From NCBI GenBank assembly GCA_030651575.1, contig JAUSFB010000068.1, positions 62,001 through 126,000 of the forward strand: a DNA stretch of 64,000 bases, written 5' to 3'. Both the position numbers and the translations under genes were made by a program. The DNA is from Phaeospirillum sp. (lineage in GTDB: Bacteria; Pseudomonadota; Alphaproteobacteria; Rhodospirillales; Magnetospirillaceae). Below, in pieces: positions 27,773-36,551 of the stretch. The notes under the pieces were generated by a model that saw only the letters and a list, made by a program, of their open reading frames with translations, did not search any database and was not told the origin of the DNA. Position 1 is the stretch's first letter; each line of letters starts with the position of its first letter.

Positions 27773-29050
27773 TCACCGGGACGCGGCGTCAGCCGCCGCC
27801 ACCCGGTTGCGGCCATCGGTCTTTGCCCGGTACAGCGCCCGATCCGCTTCGGTCAGCATGTCGTGCAGGGTACCGGGGCCTGTGCCGCAGACTCCGATAC
27901 TGATGGTGACGGGAATTCGGACGCCGCCAAAGCTGAAATTCGCCCTCTCCACCGTTTGCCGCAACTGCTCGAACACCGCCATCGTGTTGGCTTCGGTCCG
28001 GTCCGCGATCAGCAGGCCGAACTCCTCGCCCCCGAACCGGGCCACCACATCCTGATCGCAGGTGAATTCCGTCAAAATCCGCGCCAGTTCGATCAGGACG
28101 GCATCGCCGCCGTCATGGCCGTGGCCGTCGTTGATCCGCTTGAAATGATCGATGTCCAGCATGGCGGCGGCAAAGGGCTCGGCCTGCCGGTTCAGCGTAT
28201 CGAACCGCCGTTGGGCGGCTTCAAAGAACGAGCGTCGATTGCGAAGACCGGTCAGCTGGTCGGTGGCGGCCATGGTCCGCAGAGTCCCGATGTGTTCCAG
28301 GCTCTCCACATTCAGGGCGACGCGGCAGAACAGCTCTTCCGGCAGAAACGGCTTGTTTAGGTAGTCGTTGGCGCCGCCCTTGATGAATTGGGCCGAAATT
28401 GGACCGCGCGTGGACGCGCTGGACGAAATCCCGATGATGGCGAGGCGGTCGCGGGCATAGGTGCCGCGAAGACGGCGAACCAGCTGGACTCCGTCTATGC
28501 CGGGAAGCTCGTAATCGGTGATGACCAGATGCAGTTGGGGCGAGGACAGCGCCAGCGCCAGCCCCGCCTCGGCATCTCCGGCCTCCAATACGGTAAAGCC
28601 GTAGAGATGCAGCAACCCGGCAAGCTGGCTCCGGTAGGCGCGGGAATCGTCGATGACCAGGGCGGTCAGGCCGCGGTTGCGGCGGATGCGCTCCACCAGC
28701 CAGACCAGGTAATCGACGCTGCTGGGATTGTCCTTCAGCACGTAGTCGATGACCGGCCGAGCCAAAATCCGTTCCCGCGTGGCGGTGTCGAAGACGCCGG
28801 AGACCACCACCAGCGGCAGGCGGTTCCGCACGAAAAAGCTGACCAACTCGGCTTCGTCGGCATCGGGCAGGACCAGACCGCTCAGGACCAGCATGATGTC
28901 GTCGCCCCACTGCCGGACCGCCTGTTCCGCCGCCTTCAGGCTGTTGGCCACGGTGACGGCAAGCCCCAGGCGCTCGGTGATGGCGCTGGACACGATGCCG
29001 GCATAGGCGCGGGAGTTGTCGATCAGAAGAACCCGTCCGGTCTGCGGCAT
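27773..29050 (-). CDS. Two-receiver GGDEF response regulator (PleD-like layout)
   Basis: This 425-residue protein has a degenerate receiver (about 5-125), a second receiver (about 128-250) and a GGDEF domain with G-G-E-E-F at 340-344. The second receiver has the phospho-Asp in I-T-D-Y-E-L-P-G (D179) and K233. The first has Ser57 where the Asp should be. The residues before the active site read C-D-Q-D, so the usual RxxD feedback site lacks its arginine. It should make cyclic-di-GMP after phosphorylation of the second receiver. Two ATGs overlap; GAGG is best spaced for 29050. Confidence 0.9.
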   Translation of the reverse strand: MPQTGRVLLIDNSRAYAGIVSSAITERLGLAVTVANSLKAAEQAVRQWGDDIMLVLSGLVLPDADEAELVSFFVRNRLPLVVVSGVFDTATRERILARPVIDYVLKDNPSSVDYLVWLVERIRRNRGLTALVIDDSRAYRSQLAGLLHLYGFTVLEAGDAEAGLALALSSPQLHLVITDYELPGIDGVQLVRRLRGTYARDRLAIIGISSSASTRGPISAQFIKGGANDYLNKPFLPEELFCRVALNVESLEHIGTLRTMAATDQLTGLRNRRSFFEAAQRRFDTLNRQAEPFAAAMLDIDHFKRINDGHGHDGGDAVLIELARILTEFTCDQDVVARFGGEEFGLLIADRTEANTMAVFEQLRQTVERANFSFGGVRIPVTISIGVCGTGPGTLHDMLTEADRALYRAKTDGRNRVAAADAASR

Positions 29051-29158
29051 CATGATCCTCGTTGGGTGACTCCCCCATACTATGGTCCAGATGCCACCGA
29101 AGCGAAACCCCACCTTCCATGTGCTTGCGCGAATCTCAATGTTTGCTAGGGTGCGAGG

Positions 29159-29671
29159 ATGAAAGTATTTGGAATCGCCGGCTGGAGTGGCAGCGGCAAG
29201 ACAACATTGCTGGTGCGTCTGATTCCGGCCCTGACCCGCCTGGGGATTCGGGTCGCCACCATCAAGCACACCCACCACAACCCCGCCGTTGGCGATGCCG
29301 ACAGCCGGGCGCTGGCAGCGGCTGGGGCGACGGAGATCCTGATGGCGTCGCCCCGCCGCTTCGCCCTGATCCATGAACTCGATGATCGCCCGGAACCCCT
29401 GCTGGACGAACTGATCGGACATTGCGTCGATGCCGATCTGGTGCTGATCGAGGGCTTCAAGTGGTCGCCCCACCCCAAGCTGGAGGTCTGGGATCCGGAA
29501 TTGGGCAAGTCCATGCTGGCCCTGACCGAGCCCTCGGTGGTGGCCCTGGCGGCCGACCGGCCGGTGGCGGATCTGGATTTGCCGCACTTTTGCCGCGACG
29601 ACGCGGATGGCATCGCCATGTTCATTGCGGCCTATTGCCGGTTGCCAGCAGAGGCCAGCCGGCCGGTTTGA
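29159..29671 (+). CDS. mobB: MobB, molybdopterin-guanine dinucleotide biosynthesis protein B
   Basis: This 170-residue GTP-binding protein has the P-loop G-W-S-G-S-G-K-T-T near residues 8-16 and I-K-H-T-H-H. A further D-A-D-S block and L-I-E-G-F-K motif are as in MobB. It assists guanylation of molybdopterin for bis-MGD enzymes. AGGG lies seven bases before the ATG. It may support molybdoenzymes such as nitrate reductase, which would be consistent with a denitrifier. Confidence 0.92.
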   Translation: MKVFGIAGWSGSGKTTLLVRLIPALTRLGIRVATIKHTHHNPAVGDADSRALAAAGATEILMASPRRFALIHELDDRPEPLLDELIGHCVDADLVLIEGFKWSPHPKLEVWDPELGKSMLALTEPSVVALAADRPVADLDLPHFCRDDADGIAMFIAAYCRLPAEASRPV

Positions 29672-29746
29672 AGCGCGACATTCAGGAAATTCGGTTGATT
29701 CCGGCCCAGATCGTCTTTCAGCCAGAGATGAATTAGGAGCATCTCC

Positions 29747-29797
29747 ATCTGTGTCCCGCGTAGCGGGAATCTGTGTTTATCTGTGGCCCATTTTTTT
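29747..29797. repeat. ATCTGTG triplet with short hairpin and T-run
   Basis: ATCTGTG occurs at 29747, 29769 and 29779. Between the first two lies TCCCGC-GTA-GCGGGA (29754-29768), and a seven-base T-run follows at 29791. It lies between the 3' ends of mobB and the TolC gene. It looks like a decayed dispersed repeat or a weak terminator. Confidence 0.45.
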
Positions 29798-29803
29798 AGA
29801 CGG

Positions 29804-31417
29804 CTATCGCTGGACGGTCCAGAACTCGTCCTTGGTGGTCATCAGATTGCGAACCCGTTCGGTCATGGCGGTGTTGGCGGCCATCGCCTGATCGGCATGG
29901 TGCTGGCCGACGGCGGCGGGCTCGGTCGGATGGGCGATGGTGGGCGTGGCCGGGCGGACCGCGACGGGCGCCGGTTCGGTCTTGACCGCCTGGGGCGCGG
30001 CGGGGAGCAGGACGCTGCTGGTCCTGGCCAAGGGCCGGGTCAATTCCCTCGACGTGGCGGGAGACAGGACCGGGGCCTGGGCCGGCTTGGCGCGGATCAG
30101 GCCCTCGACCTCCAGCCGGCCCATGCCGGATAGCAACTCGTAGGAGGCCTGATACATGTCGTAGAAGGCGCCGGTATAGCTGATCCGGGCTTCGTTGATT
30201 TTGGTTTCCTCATCCAGCACTTCCTGGACGGTGGCCTTTCCGGCCTCACGCTTTTTCTTTTGCGCCTCCCAGACTTCCTCGGCCAGGGTGGCGGCGTTGT
30301 CCAGCAGGTCGAGGCGCTGGCGAGCGGTCTGAAGCTTGTGCCAGGAGGTCCGCACCGCCTCGGAGACTTTGCGGCTGGTATAGAGGCGGTTGTCCTTGCT
30401 GGCGGCATGGTCCCATGACGCCTGGGCAACCTGGGCATCGGTCTTGAAGCCGGAGAACAGTTCCCAGTTGGCGACCAGCAGGATCGACCAGTCGCGCCGG
30501 GGGCCGATCACGCCGTTCTTGCCGTTCTCGTAGTCGGCCTTGCCTACCACATCCAGGGTCGGCCAATAGCCTGCCTCGGCGGCGCGGCGGCGTTCGTTGC
30601 TCAGGTCGATGGTCTTGGTGGAGGATTCCAGGGACGGATTGCCCTTCTCGGCGATTTCAAGCGAGTCCTCGACGGTCTCCGGGATCAGGTCGAGCGGCAG
30701 CGGCGGATCGCTGAGGGTCGCCACATTGGGGGCATGGCCGAAAACCTGAACGTATTTGGCGACGGCGGTCTGGAAGGCGCCTTCGTAATTGACCCGGCGT
30801 TCCTTGGCGATCTGTAGCCGCTGCTTGGCGGCCAGCACGTCCGAGGCGATGCCCGAGCCCTTTTGGACCCGCTCGTCTTCCAGGTTCAGCTGTTCCGAGA
30901 CCTTGCGCTCGTTCTCGCGCGACAGCGCCACCAGCTTGGTCTGGCGCAGGATGTCGAGATAGGCGGCCGCGCCCTCCAGCAGGGTGCTTTGGCGGGTGGC
31001 GCGCAGGTCCGAAGTGGAAATCTGGTGGGACGTCTTGGCGGCATCGACGGCGGCATCGGTGGCGAAGCCGTCGAAGATCTTCTGGGTGACCGTCAGGCTG
31101 GCGGTGTTGCGCTTATTGCTGAACGGACGGCCCTGGGTCAGACGGCGGTCGGGGCTGTCGATATATTCGTAACCTTCGTCGCCCCCCAGCTTGGCGGTGG
31201 GCAGGAAGCCGGAGCGGGCGCCGCGGATTCCCTGTTCGGCCGAGCTGACGGATTTCGTCTTGGATTGGATCTGCGGATGGCTCTCGATGAGTTCTTGCAT
31301 TTCCTCTTCGAGCGAGGCGGCGGTGGCGACGGCGGAGGGCAGGCAGGCGAACGCCACGACGGCGGCACTGGCCAGATACCATGCCCTGCGTGTCCCCAAG
31401 AGGGAAAAACCCCACAT
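29804..31417 (-). CDS. TolC-type outer membrane efflux protein
   Basis: This protein of about 537 residues has an N-terminal signal sequence ending near A-T-A-A, and two long TolC-like repeats of helical hairpins and beta strands. A Pro/Ala-rich tail of about 80 residues follows the last repeat, which is longer than in E. coli TolC. It would form the outer-membrane channel of an export pump. The ATG at 31417 is used; a GTG six bases earlier also has a plausible ribosome site. No adaptor gene is adjacent. The pump genes at 17318-20249 are candidates to use it. Confidence 0.85.
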   Translation of the reverse strand: MWGFSLLGTRRAWYLASAAVVAFACLPSAVATAASLEEEMQELIESHPQIQSKTKSVSSAEQGIRGARSGFLPTAKLGGDEGYEYIDSPDRRLTQGRPFSNKRNTASLTVTQKIFDGFATDAAVDAAKTSHQISTSDLRATRQSTLLEGAAAYLDILRQTKLVALSRENERKVSEQLNLEDERVQKGSGIASDVLAAKQRLQIAKERRVNYEGAFQTAVAKYVQVFGHAPNVATLSDPPLPLDLIPETVEDSLEIAEKGNPSLESSTKTIDLSNERRRAAEAGYWPTLDVVGKADYENGKNGVIGPRRDWSILLVANWELFSGFKTDAQVAQASWDHAASKDNRLYTSRKVSEAVRTSWHKLQTARQRLDLLDNAATLAEEVWEAQKKKREAGKATVQEVLDEETKINEARISYTGAFYDMYQASYELLSGMGRLEVEGLIRAKPAQAPVLSPATSRELTRPLARTSSVLLPAAPQAVKTEPAPVAVRPATPTIAHPTEPAAVGQHHADQAMAANTAMTERVRNLMTTKDEFWTVQR

Positions 31418-31546
31418 ATGCACTTGGCGAAACCCCCGATATTCCCGCCTGATATACACTGAAAATCCGACTCTGTGAACATATTGCGAAGATGCCGTGT
31501 TGCGGTACTGTGACTTTGGAATAGATGCCCCCTTTCCTGGGGAGTA

Positions 31547-31579
31547 ATGATGTCCGCCATCATCGCAACTTGGTGCTGA
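31547..31579 (+). other. Possible ten-codon leader reading frame before the TPR gene
   Basis: GGGGAG at 31539-31544 lies before tandem ATGs at 31547 and 31550. The frame ends at TGA 31577-31579, two bases before the ATG chosen for the TPR gene. The TPR gene itself lacks a good ribosome site, so coupled re-initiation is possible. It could equally be chance. Confidence 0.35.
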
Positions 31580-31581
31580 AC

Positions 31582-33336
31582 ATGCCGCAATCGAAGGTCA
31601 AGTCCTCGGGCGGAGCCGATCTCTCCGACGAACAGTTCTACACCGAGCTGCTGCAAGCCCATCCCGCCAGCCCCCATATCCTGAGGCGGCTGGCGGAAGT
31701 CCGCCTGAAACTGGGGCGGGTGGAGGCGGCGCACGATGCGGCGCGGCAAGCCGTGGTCGAGGCCCCCGATGATGGCTTTTGTCATGTCGTCCTGGGGCGG
31801 GCGCTGCTGGCCATGCGCCGGGAGGACGAGGCGCGGCGGCACTTTGCGGCCGCGACCGGCCTGATCCCCGGTCAGGCTTCCGCATGGCAGGCGATGGGCG
31901 AGCTGGAGGCTCGGCGGCCCGACGGCTATCAAGCGGCGCTGGAGGCGTTCCAGCGGGCGGCCCGCCTGTCGCCCGGCGATCCCAAGCCGGTGGCCGCCAT
32001 GGCCGCGACGCTGATGTCCCTGGGGCGCAGCGACGAGGCCATCATCGCCTATCGCTCGGCCATCGCGGCGGGGGGTGATCCCAATCCGGCGGATCTCCTG
32101 AATAATATGGGGGTGGCGCTGGAGCGGCTTGGACGGCGGGACGACGCGGTGGTCGTCTTGCGGACCGCCGCCCTGGTGCGGCCCGACGCGCCGGCGATTC
32201 AGGACAATCTCGGCAACTCGCTGCTGGCGACCGGTGACGCCCGGGGCGCCGAGGCCAGCCATCGGCGGGCGCTGGCGCTGGGAGCCCAGGGGGCGGAGAC
32301 CTGGAGCAATCTGGGCAACGCGCTGCATCGCCAAGGCCGGCTCGACGAGGCCGACTCTGCCTATCGCCGCGCCATTCAGGCGTCTCCCAACGCCCCGAAA
32401 TTCCATACCAATCTGGCGCTGAACCTGCTGCTTTCCGGCCGGTTCGCCGAAGGCTGGCGCGAGTATGAATGGCGGTGGCGCGAGCATCCCAATCTCCCCC
32501 CCTACCTGCTGGACAGGGCTTGGGACGGCGGCCCGTTGCCGGCCGATCTGCCGGCGGGTGGAACCTTGCTGTTGCAGGCCGAGCAGGGCTATGGCGACAC
32601 GATCCAGTTCGTCCGCTATGTGCCCATGCTCAGGCGGCGTGGCGTCACGCGGGTGATCCTGGCCTGTCAGCCGGAGCTGGTGCGATTGATCGGCGACAAT
32701 GTCGGACTGGACGCGGTGGTTCCGGAAACCGCGCCGCTGCCGCCGTTCGACCGGGCCATCACCTTGATGTCGCTGGCCGGCCTGTTCCGGGCCGGTGAAG
32801 CCCCGATTCCGACCGATATTCCCTATCTGACCGTTCCCGACCGGGCGGGCGTTCCCTTGCCGGCGGGTGAAGGCGGAGTCAAGGTCGCCATCGCCTGGGC
32901 CGGCCGGCCAACGCATGGGGATGACTGGAACCGCTCGATCCCGGCCCGGCTGCTACAGCCTTTGCTGGATGTTCCGGGCGTGACCTTCTACAGCCTCCAA
33001 CGCGGCGCGATCGCCGAACGGTTGGGCCGCCCCCCTGCCGACAAGGTATTCGAAGTCGCCGACCGCTGCGCCGATTTCGCCGATACCGCGGCGGTGGTCG
33101 CCGCCATGGACCTGATTATTTCGGTCGACACCGCCGTGGTCCATCTGGCCGGGGCATTGGGTAAGCCGGTGTGGCTGCTGTTGCCGCCGGTTCCCGACTT
33201 CAGATGGATGATGCAAGGCGAGACTACCGAATGGTATCCCTCGCTGAGGTTGTTGCGAAAGACGTTCGATGCCGGATGGGAGCCGGTTATTGCCAGAGCA
33301 TCCGCGATGTTGCGCGAGTTTGTCGGTAGCAAATAG
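31582..33336 (+). CDS. TPR-repeat protein with glycosyltransferase-9-like C-terminal domain
   Basis: This 584-residue protein has about nine tetratricopeptide repeats (roughly residues 18-300). The C-terminal domain has a G-E-Q-G-Y-G-D-T-I-Q-F block and a V-D-T-A-V-V-H-L-A-G-A-L-G-K-P-V-W block. Such TPR plus heptosyltransferase-like proteins are common in flagellar or surface glycosylation loci. A start at ATG 31525 in the same frame is an alternative. The gene is flanked by AT-rich spacers (31418-31524 and 33337-33582). No glycosylation partner is adjacent. Confidence 0.78.
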   Translation: MPQSKVKSSGGADLSDEQFYTELLQAHPASPHILRRLAEVRLKLGRVEAAHDAARQAVVEAPDDGFCHVVLGRALLAMRREDEARRHFAAATGLIPGQASAWQAMGELEARRPDGYQAALEAFQRAARLSPGDPKPVAAMAATLMSLGRSDEAIIAYRSAIAAGGDPNPADLLNNMGVALERLGRRDDAVVVLRTAALVRPDAPAIQDNLGNSLLATGDARGAEASHRRALALGAQGAETWSNLGNALHRQGRLDEADSAYRRAIQASPNAPKFHTNLALNLLLSGRFAEGWREYEWRWREHPNLPPYLLDRAWDGGPLPADLPAGGTLLLQAEQGYGDTIQFVRYVPMLRRRGVTRVILACQPELVRLIGDNVGLDAVVPETAPLPPFDRAITLMSLAGLFRAGEAPIPTDIPYLTVPDRAGVPLPAGEGGVKVAIAWAGRPTHGDDWNRSIPARLLQPLLDVPGVTFYSLQRGAIAERLGRPPADKVFEVADRCADFADTAAVVAAMDLIISVDTAVVHLAGALGKPVWLLLPPVPDFRWMMQGETTEWYPSLRLLRKTFDAGWEPVIARASAMLREFVGSK

Positions 33337-33555
33337 TTGTACAGCATGTAAACATATTGATATATACAATCTTAGACTGCATTCTCCAGTCATGCTCTCA
33401 GAGCAGATAAAATATGCGATATGTATTCAATTATTGATTTGCGGGGCCTCGCCTGTAGGGGCGGCGCGGAGTCTGACCGAACAGGCCATAGGTCTGCCTC
33501 AATTGCCTTGATCATGCCGTCTTGAGGCCATGATGGGGGTACATGCTTTCTCCAT

Positions 33556-33569
33556 GGCCGGTTCCGGCC
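33556..33569. repeat. Short perfect hairpin GGCCGG-TT-CCGGCC
   Basis: This 14-base palindrome sits 13 bases before the ATG of the small ORF, within an otherwise AT-richer spacer (33337-33582). No U-tract follows, so it is not a classical terminator. It could influence translation of the small ORF. Confidence 0.4.
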
Positions 33570-33582
33570 GATGGAGGAAAAG

Positions 33583-33783
33583 ATGTCCTACCCCTTGTTC
33601 GACAGCGGCTACACCTTGTGGGCGGCCGATGTGGATGCCCGTTTGAAGGACCGGTTGGGCCAATCGCTCCGTTCGTTGGGCATCGAGCCCAAATTGCTGC
33701 TGCAAAGCTATTACGGCGGCCAGTCGATCACCTCCGCGCTTACCCTGATTTCCGCCCGTTATGGGATCGAGGCGGTGGGATGA
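33583..33783 (+). CDS. Small hypothetical protein upstream of the sensor-exonuclease
   Basis: This 66-residue soluble protein has no signal or membrane helix. The start at ATG 33583 has GGAGG six bases upstream and is preferred over the ATG at 33571, which falls in the ribosome site itself. No family is recognised. The C-terminal half alternates hydrophobic and polar residues as in small helical proteins. It precedes the sensor-exonuclease gene by 88 bases on the same strand and may be its partner. Confidence 0.55.
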   Translation: MSYPLFDSGYTLWAADVDARLKDRLGQSLRSLGIEPKLLLQSYYGGQSITSALTLISARYGIEAVG

Positions 33784-33871
33784 CTCGCGTGGGGGGCATA
33801 TCCGGGGTTGACGTGGAACGCTTCGCACGGCGTGATAACGGGAGAGTGATCATGAACGCGGAGGTGCATCG

Positions 33872-35896
33872 GTGCCGGTCAAGTGGCGGGGTCCTTTTCC
33901 TTGGCTGGCGGCGGCGTTTGCCGTCGACGTGGTCGTCACCATCGCAGCCGCCTATGGCTTGTCGCAAGGGGTGGTCGATCGCGAGGAGCTGACGGCGCTG
34001 GTGATGGTGTCGCTGGCCGGCGCCGCCGTGATGTTCGCGGTTTCGTGGAAGACCATCGACTTCCTGGTGATGCGCAGCGTCCGCCGCATGGCGGCCGAGG
34101 TGCGCGCCATCGCCTATGGCGCCGGTAAGGACGGCGTCGATCCCGAGCGTTATGGCGTGGTGTCGCCGCTGCCCGAGGCGGTGAACGAAGTCTGCGCCCG
34201 CATGGTCAAGGCCAGGATGGAGTTGACCGAGGGCCTGTCGGCCGCCACGCGGAAATCCGAGGAAAATTCGACCCGGCTGGCCGCGATCCTCAACGACCTG
34301 CATGAAGGCGTGATGGTGTGCAATCAGCGGCATCAGCTGGTGCTCTACAATCAGGTCGCCTTCGACATCTTGCGCGAGACCGCCGAACTGGGTCTGGGAC
34401 GCTCGCTGTTCGATACCGTGGCGCGCGGCCCGGTGATCCATATGTTCGACGTCTTGGGCAATCGCCCCGAAATGGCCGGGCGGGGCGTCCCGTTCCTGGC
34501 CGGCAGCGTCGATGACCGGGTGCTGTTGCAGGCGCGCATGACCCTGATCCGCAACGAGGGCGGGGCCGTGACCGGTTATGTGGTGACCCTGGTCGATGCC
34601 GGACCGCAACTGTCGGCACTGGCCAGTCGCGAGGCGCTGCTGCGCGAGGTCGCCGAAGATGTGGAAGCGCCGCTGAGGCGCATCGCCATGTCCGCCGAGG
34701 ACCCCGCCGTGGTTCGCCGTGAAAGCGCCGCCATCGCCCAGGCCATCCGGCGGGTGACCGAGGGCTATCAGAAGATGTTGTCCGGCTGGTGGCCCATGGC
34801 GGACATCAATTCCACCGAATTCCTGTCCTTTGTCGTCGCTCGGCTGGGCGAAGACCTCAAGGGCACGGTGATCGATCTTCCGGTCTGGCTGCACGGCGAT
34901 TCCCATTCGCTGGTGCTGGCGCTGGAATCCCTGATCCGCCGAACCGCCGACCGGGCGGGCGCGACTGAGTTCGACCTGTCGGCCGGCGATGGCGCCGCCG
35001 CCTGGGTCGAGTTCAGCTGGACCGGCGACATGGTCGAGCAAGCCCTGCTGGACCGCTGGCTGGCCCAACCGCTGGTGGCGCTGGGCGGCATGACCGTCCG
35101 CGACGTCTTGCAGCATCACGGCGGCGCCGAGATCATTCGCGAGCGGCGCGGCGCCGGTGGCGCCCTGCGATTGCCCATGCGCCGGGGAATCGAGCAACAC
35201 CGGCCTGATCGTCAGGTTCTGCCCGGCCGTCCCGAGTTCTACGACCTGACCCTGCTGGAACAGGCGCGGGAGACCGGCGCCATGGGGACGCAGCCGTTGA
35301 AATCGCTGACCTTCGTGGTGTTCGACACCGAGACCACCGGGCTGCACCCCTCCCAGGGCGATCAGGTGGTATCCATCGCCGGCGTCCGTATCGTCAATGG
35401 CCGGATTTTGTCGGGGGAGAGCTTTAATCGGATCGTCAATCCCGGCCGGCCGATTCCCGCCGAATCGATCCGTTTCCATGGCATCACCGACGACATGGTC
35501 AAGGACAAGCCGCCGGTTGAAGTGGTGCTGCCGCAATTCCGGACCTATCTGTCCGACGCGGTCATGGTGGCCCATAACGCCGCCTTCGACCTGAAATTCC
35601 TGCGTATGCGCGAGCGGCAGATGGGAATTGCCTTCGACAACCCGGTTCTTGACACCATGATCCTGTCCAACTTCCTGGACGGGCCGGAAGCCGGGCATTC
35701 GCTGGACGATATCTGCGAACGCTATGGCATCGAGATTACCGAGCGTCACACAGCGCTGGGTGATTCCATGGTGACGGCGGCGGTGCTGCTCCGCCAGATC
35801 GAGGCGTTGGAGGCCCGTGGCATCCATACCCTGGACGATGCGGTCAAGACCCTGAACATCGCCATGATCCTGCACGAGCGCCAAAGGGTGCTGTAG
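33872..35896 (+). CDS. Membrane PAS / degenerate kinase / DnaQ-like 3'-5' exonuclease fusion
   Basis: This 674-residue protein has two N-terminal membrane helices (about 8-28 and 42-62), a short linker and a PAS domain (about 130-240). A histidine-kinase-like region follows (about 245-450). A DEDDh exonuclease domain begins at about residue 480. The exonuclease has F-D-T-E-T-T-G (D485, E487), H-N-A-A-F-D (D573) and H-T-A-L-G-D (H626, D631), so it looks active. The kinase part lacks the phospho-accepting His and its ATP-binding boxes are eroded. The GTG at 33872 has GGAGG seven bases upstream. The family often sits near actP and DUF294 genes. Confidence 0.85.
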   Translation: MPVKWRGPFPWLAAAFAVDVVVTIAAAYGLSQGVVDREELTALVMVSLAGAAVMFAVSWKTIDFLVMRSVRRMAAEVRAIAYGAGKDGVDPERYGVVSPLPEAVNEVCARMVKARMELTEGLSAATRKSEENSTRLAAILNDLHEGVMVCNQRHQLVLYNQVAFDILRETAELGLGRSLFDTVARGPVIHMFDVLGNRPEMAGRGVPFLAGSVDDRVLLQARMTLIRNEGGAVTGYVVTLVDAGPQLSALASREALLREVAEDVEAPLRRIAMSAEDPAVVRRESAAIAQAIRRVTEGYQKMLSGWWPMADINSTEFLSFVVARLGEDLKGTVIDLPVWLHGDSHSLVLALESLIRRTADRAGATEFDLSAGDGAAAWVEFSWTGDMVEQALLDRWLAQPLVALGGMTVRDVLQHHGGAEIIRERRGAGGALRLPMRRGIEQHRPDRQVLPGRPEFYDLTLLEQARETGAMGTQPLKSLTFVVFDTETTGLHPSQGDQVVSIAGVRIVNGRILSGESFNRIVNPGRPIPAESIRFHGITDDMVKDKPPVEVVLPQFRTYLSDAVMVAHNAAFDLKFLRMRERQMGIAFDNPVLDTMILSNFLDGPEAGHSLDDICERYGIEITERHTALGDSMVTAAVLLRQIEALEARGIHTLDDAVKTLNIAMILHERQRVL

Positions 35897-35915
35897 GGAG
35901 GGTTTCCGGGCCGGA

Positions 35916-36551
35916 TTACAGCCCCACCTTGGCGGCGAGGATGGCGGCCTGGGTGCGGTTTTCGCAAGCCAGCGAACGCAGGATGGCGGTGACGTGCAGC
36001 TTTACCGTAATCTCGGCCAGACTGAGGTCACGCGCGATTTCCTTGTTGGATTTTCCCTGGCGGAGCATGGCCAGCACGTCGCGCTGGCGGGGGGTCAGCA
36101 GCTTACGCAGGCGCTCGGCATCGAACTCGCATTGGGTCTGAGTGCGGGTTTCGGGCACGACGATGTTGGGGCTGACGAAGGTGTCGCCCTCCAGCACTGA
36201 CCGAATCCCCTTCATCATGGAGGCGCTGCCGGCCGATTTGCAGATATAGCCGTGCGCCCCGCAATCCAGGGCGCGGCGGACCGCCTGCGGGTCTTCCGAG
36301 GCTGACACCACGACCAGATAGATATCGGGAGCGGTCCGCCGGATGGCGTCGATGGCGGAAAATCCGTCCATGCCGGGCATGGAAAGATCAATCAGGGCAA
36401 TATCGATACCCGGATTGGTGCGGATATGGGCCAGGGCCTGCGTGAAGTCGGAGGCCTCGAAGGCCTCCACCGGCTCCTCGGCCAGACTTTCCAGGACCAT
36501 GCGCACGCCCTCGCGGAACAAAGCGTGATCATCAGCAAGAAGGACTCTCAT
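35916..36551 (-). CDS. NarL/LuxR-family response regulator
   Basis: This 211-residue protein has a receiver domain with the phospho-Asp at D55 (A-L-I-D-L-S-M-P-G) and the conserved Lys in Y-I-C-K-S-A. A LuxR-type helix-turn-helix begins with L-T-P-R-Q-R-D-V-L-A. It lacks a partner kinase next door; the converging pseudo-kinase-exonuclease could not phosphorylate it. The ATG at 36551 starts the receiver domain directly. Regulators of this type control acetate uptake (CrbR-like) in other Proteobacteria. That role here is inferred from context only. Confidence 0.88.
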   Translation of the reverse strand: MRVLLADDHALFREGVRMVLESLAEEPVEAFEASDFTQALAHIRTNPGIDIALIDLSMPGMDGFSAIDAIRRTAPDIYLVVVSASEDPQAVRRALDCGAHGYICKSAGSASMMKGIRSVLEGDTFVSPNIVVPETRTQTQCEFDAERLRKLLTPRQRDVLAMLRQGKSNKEIARDLSLAEITVKLHVTAILRSLACENRTQAAILAAKVGL

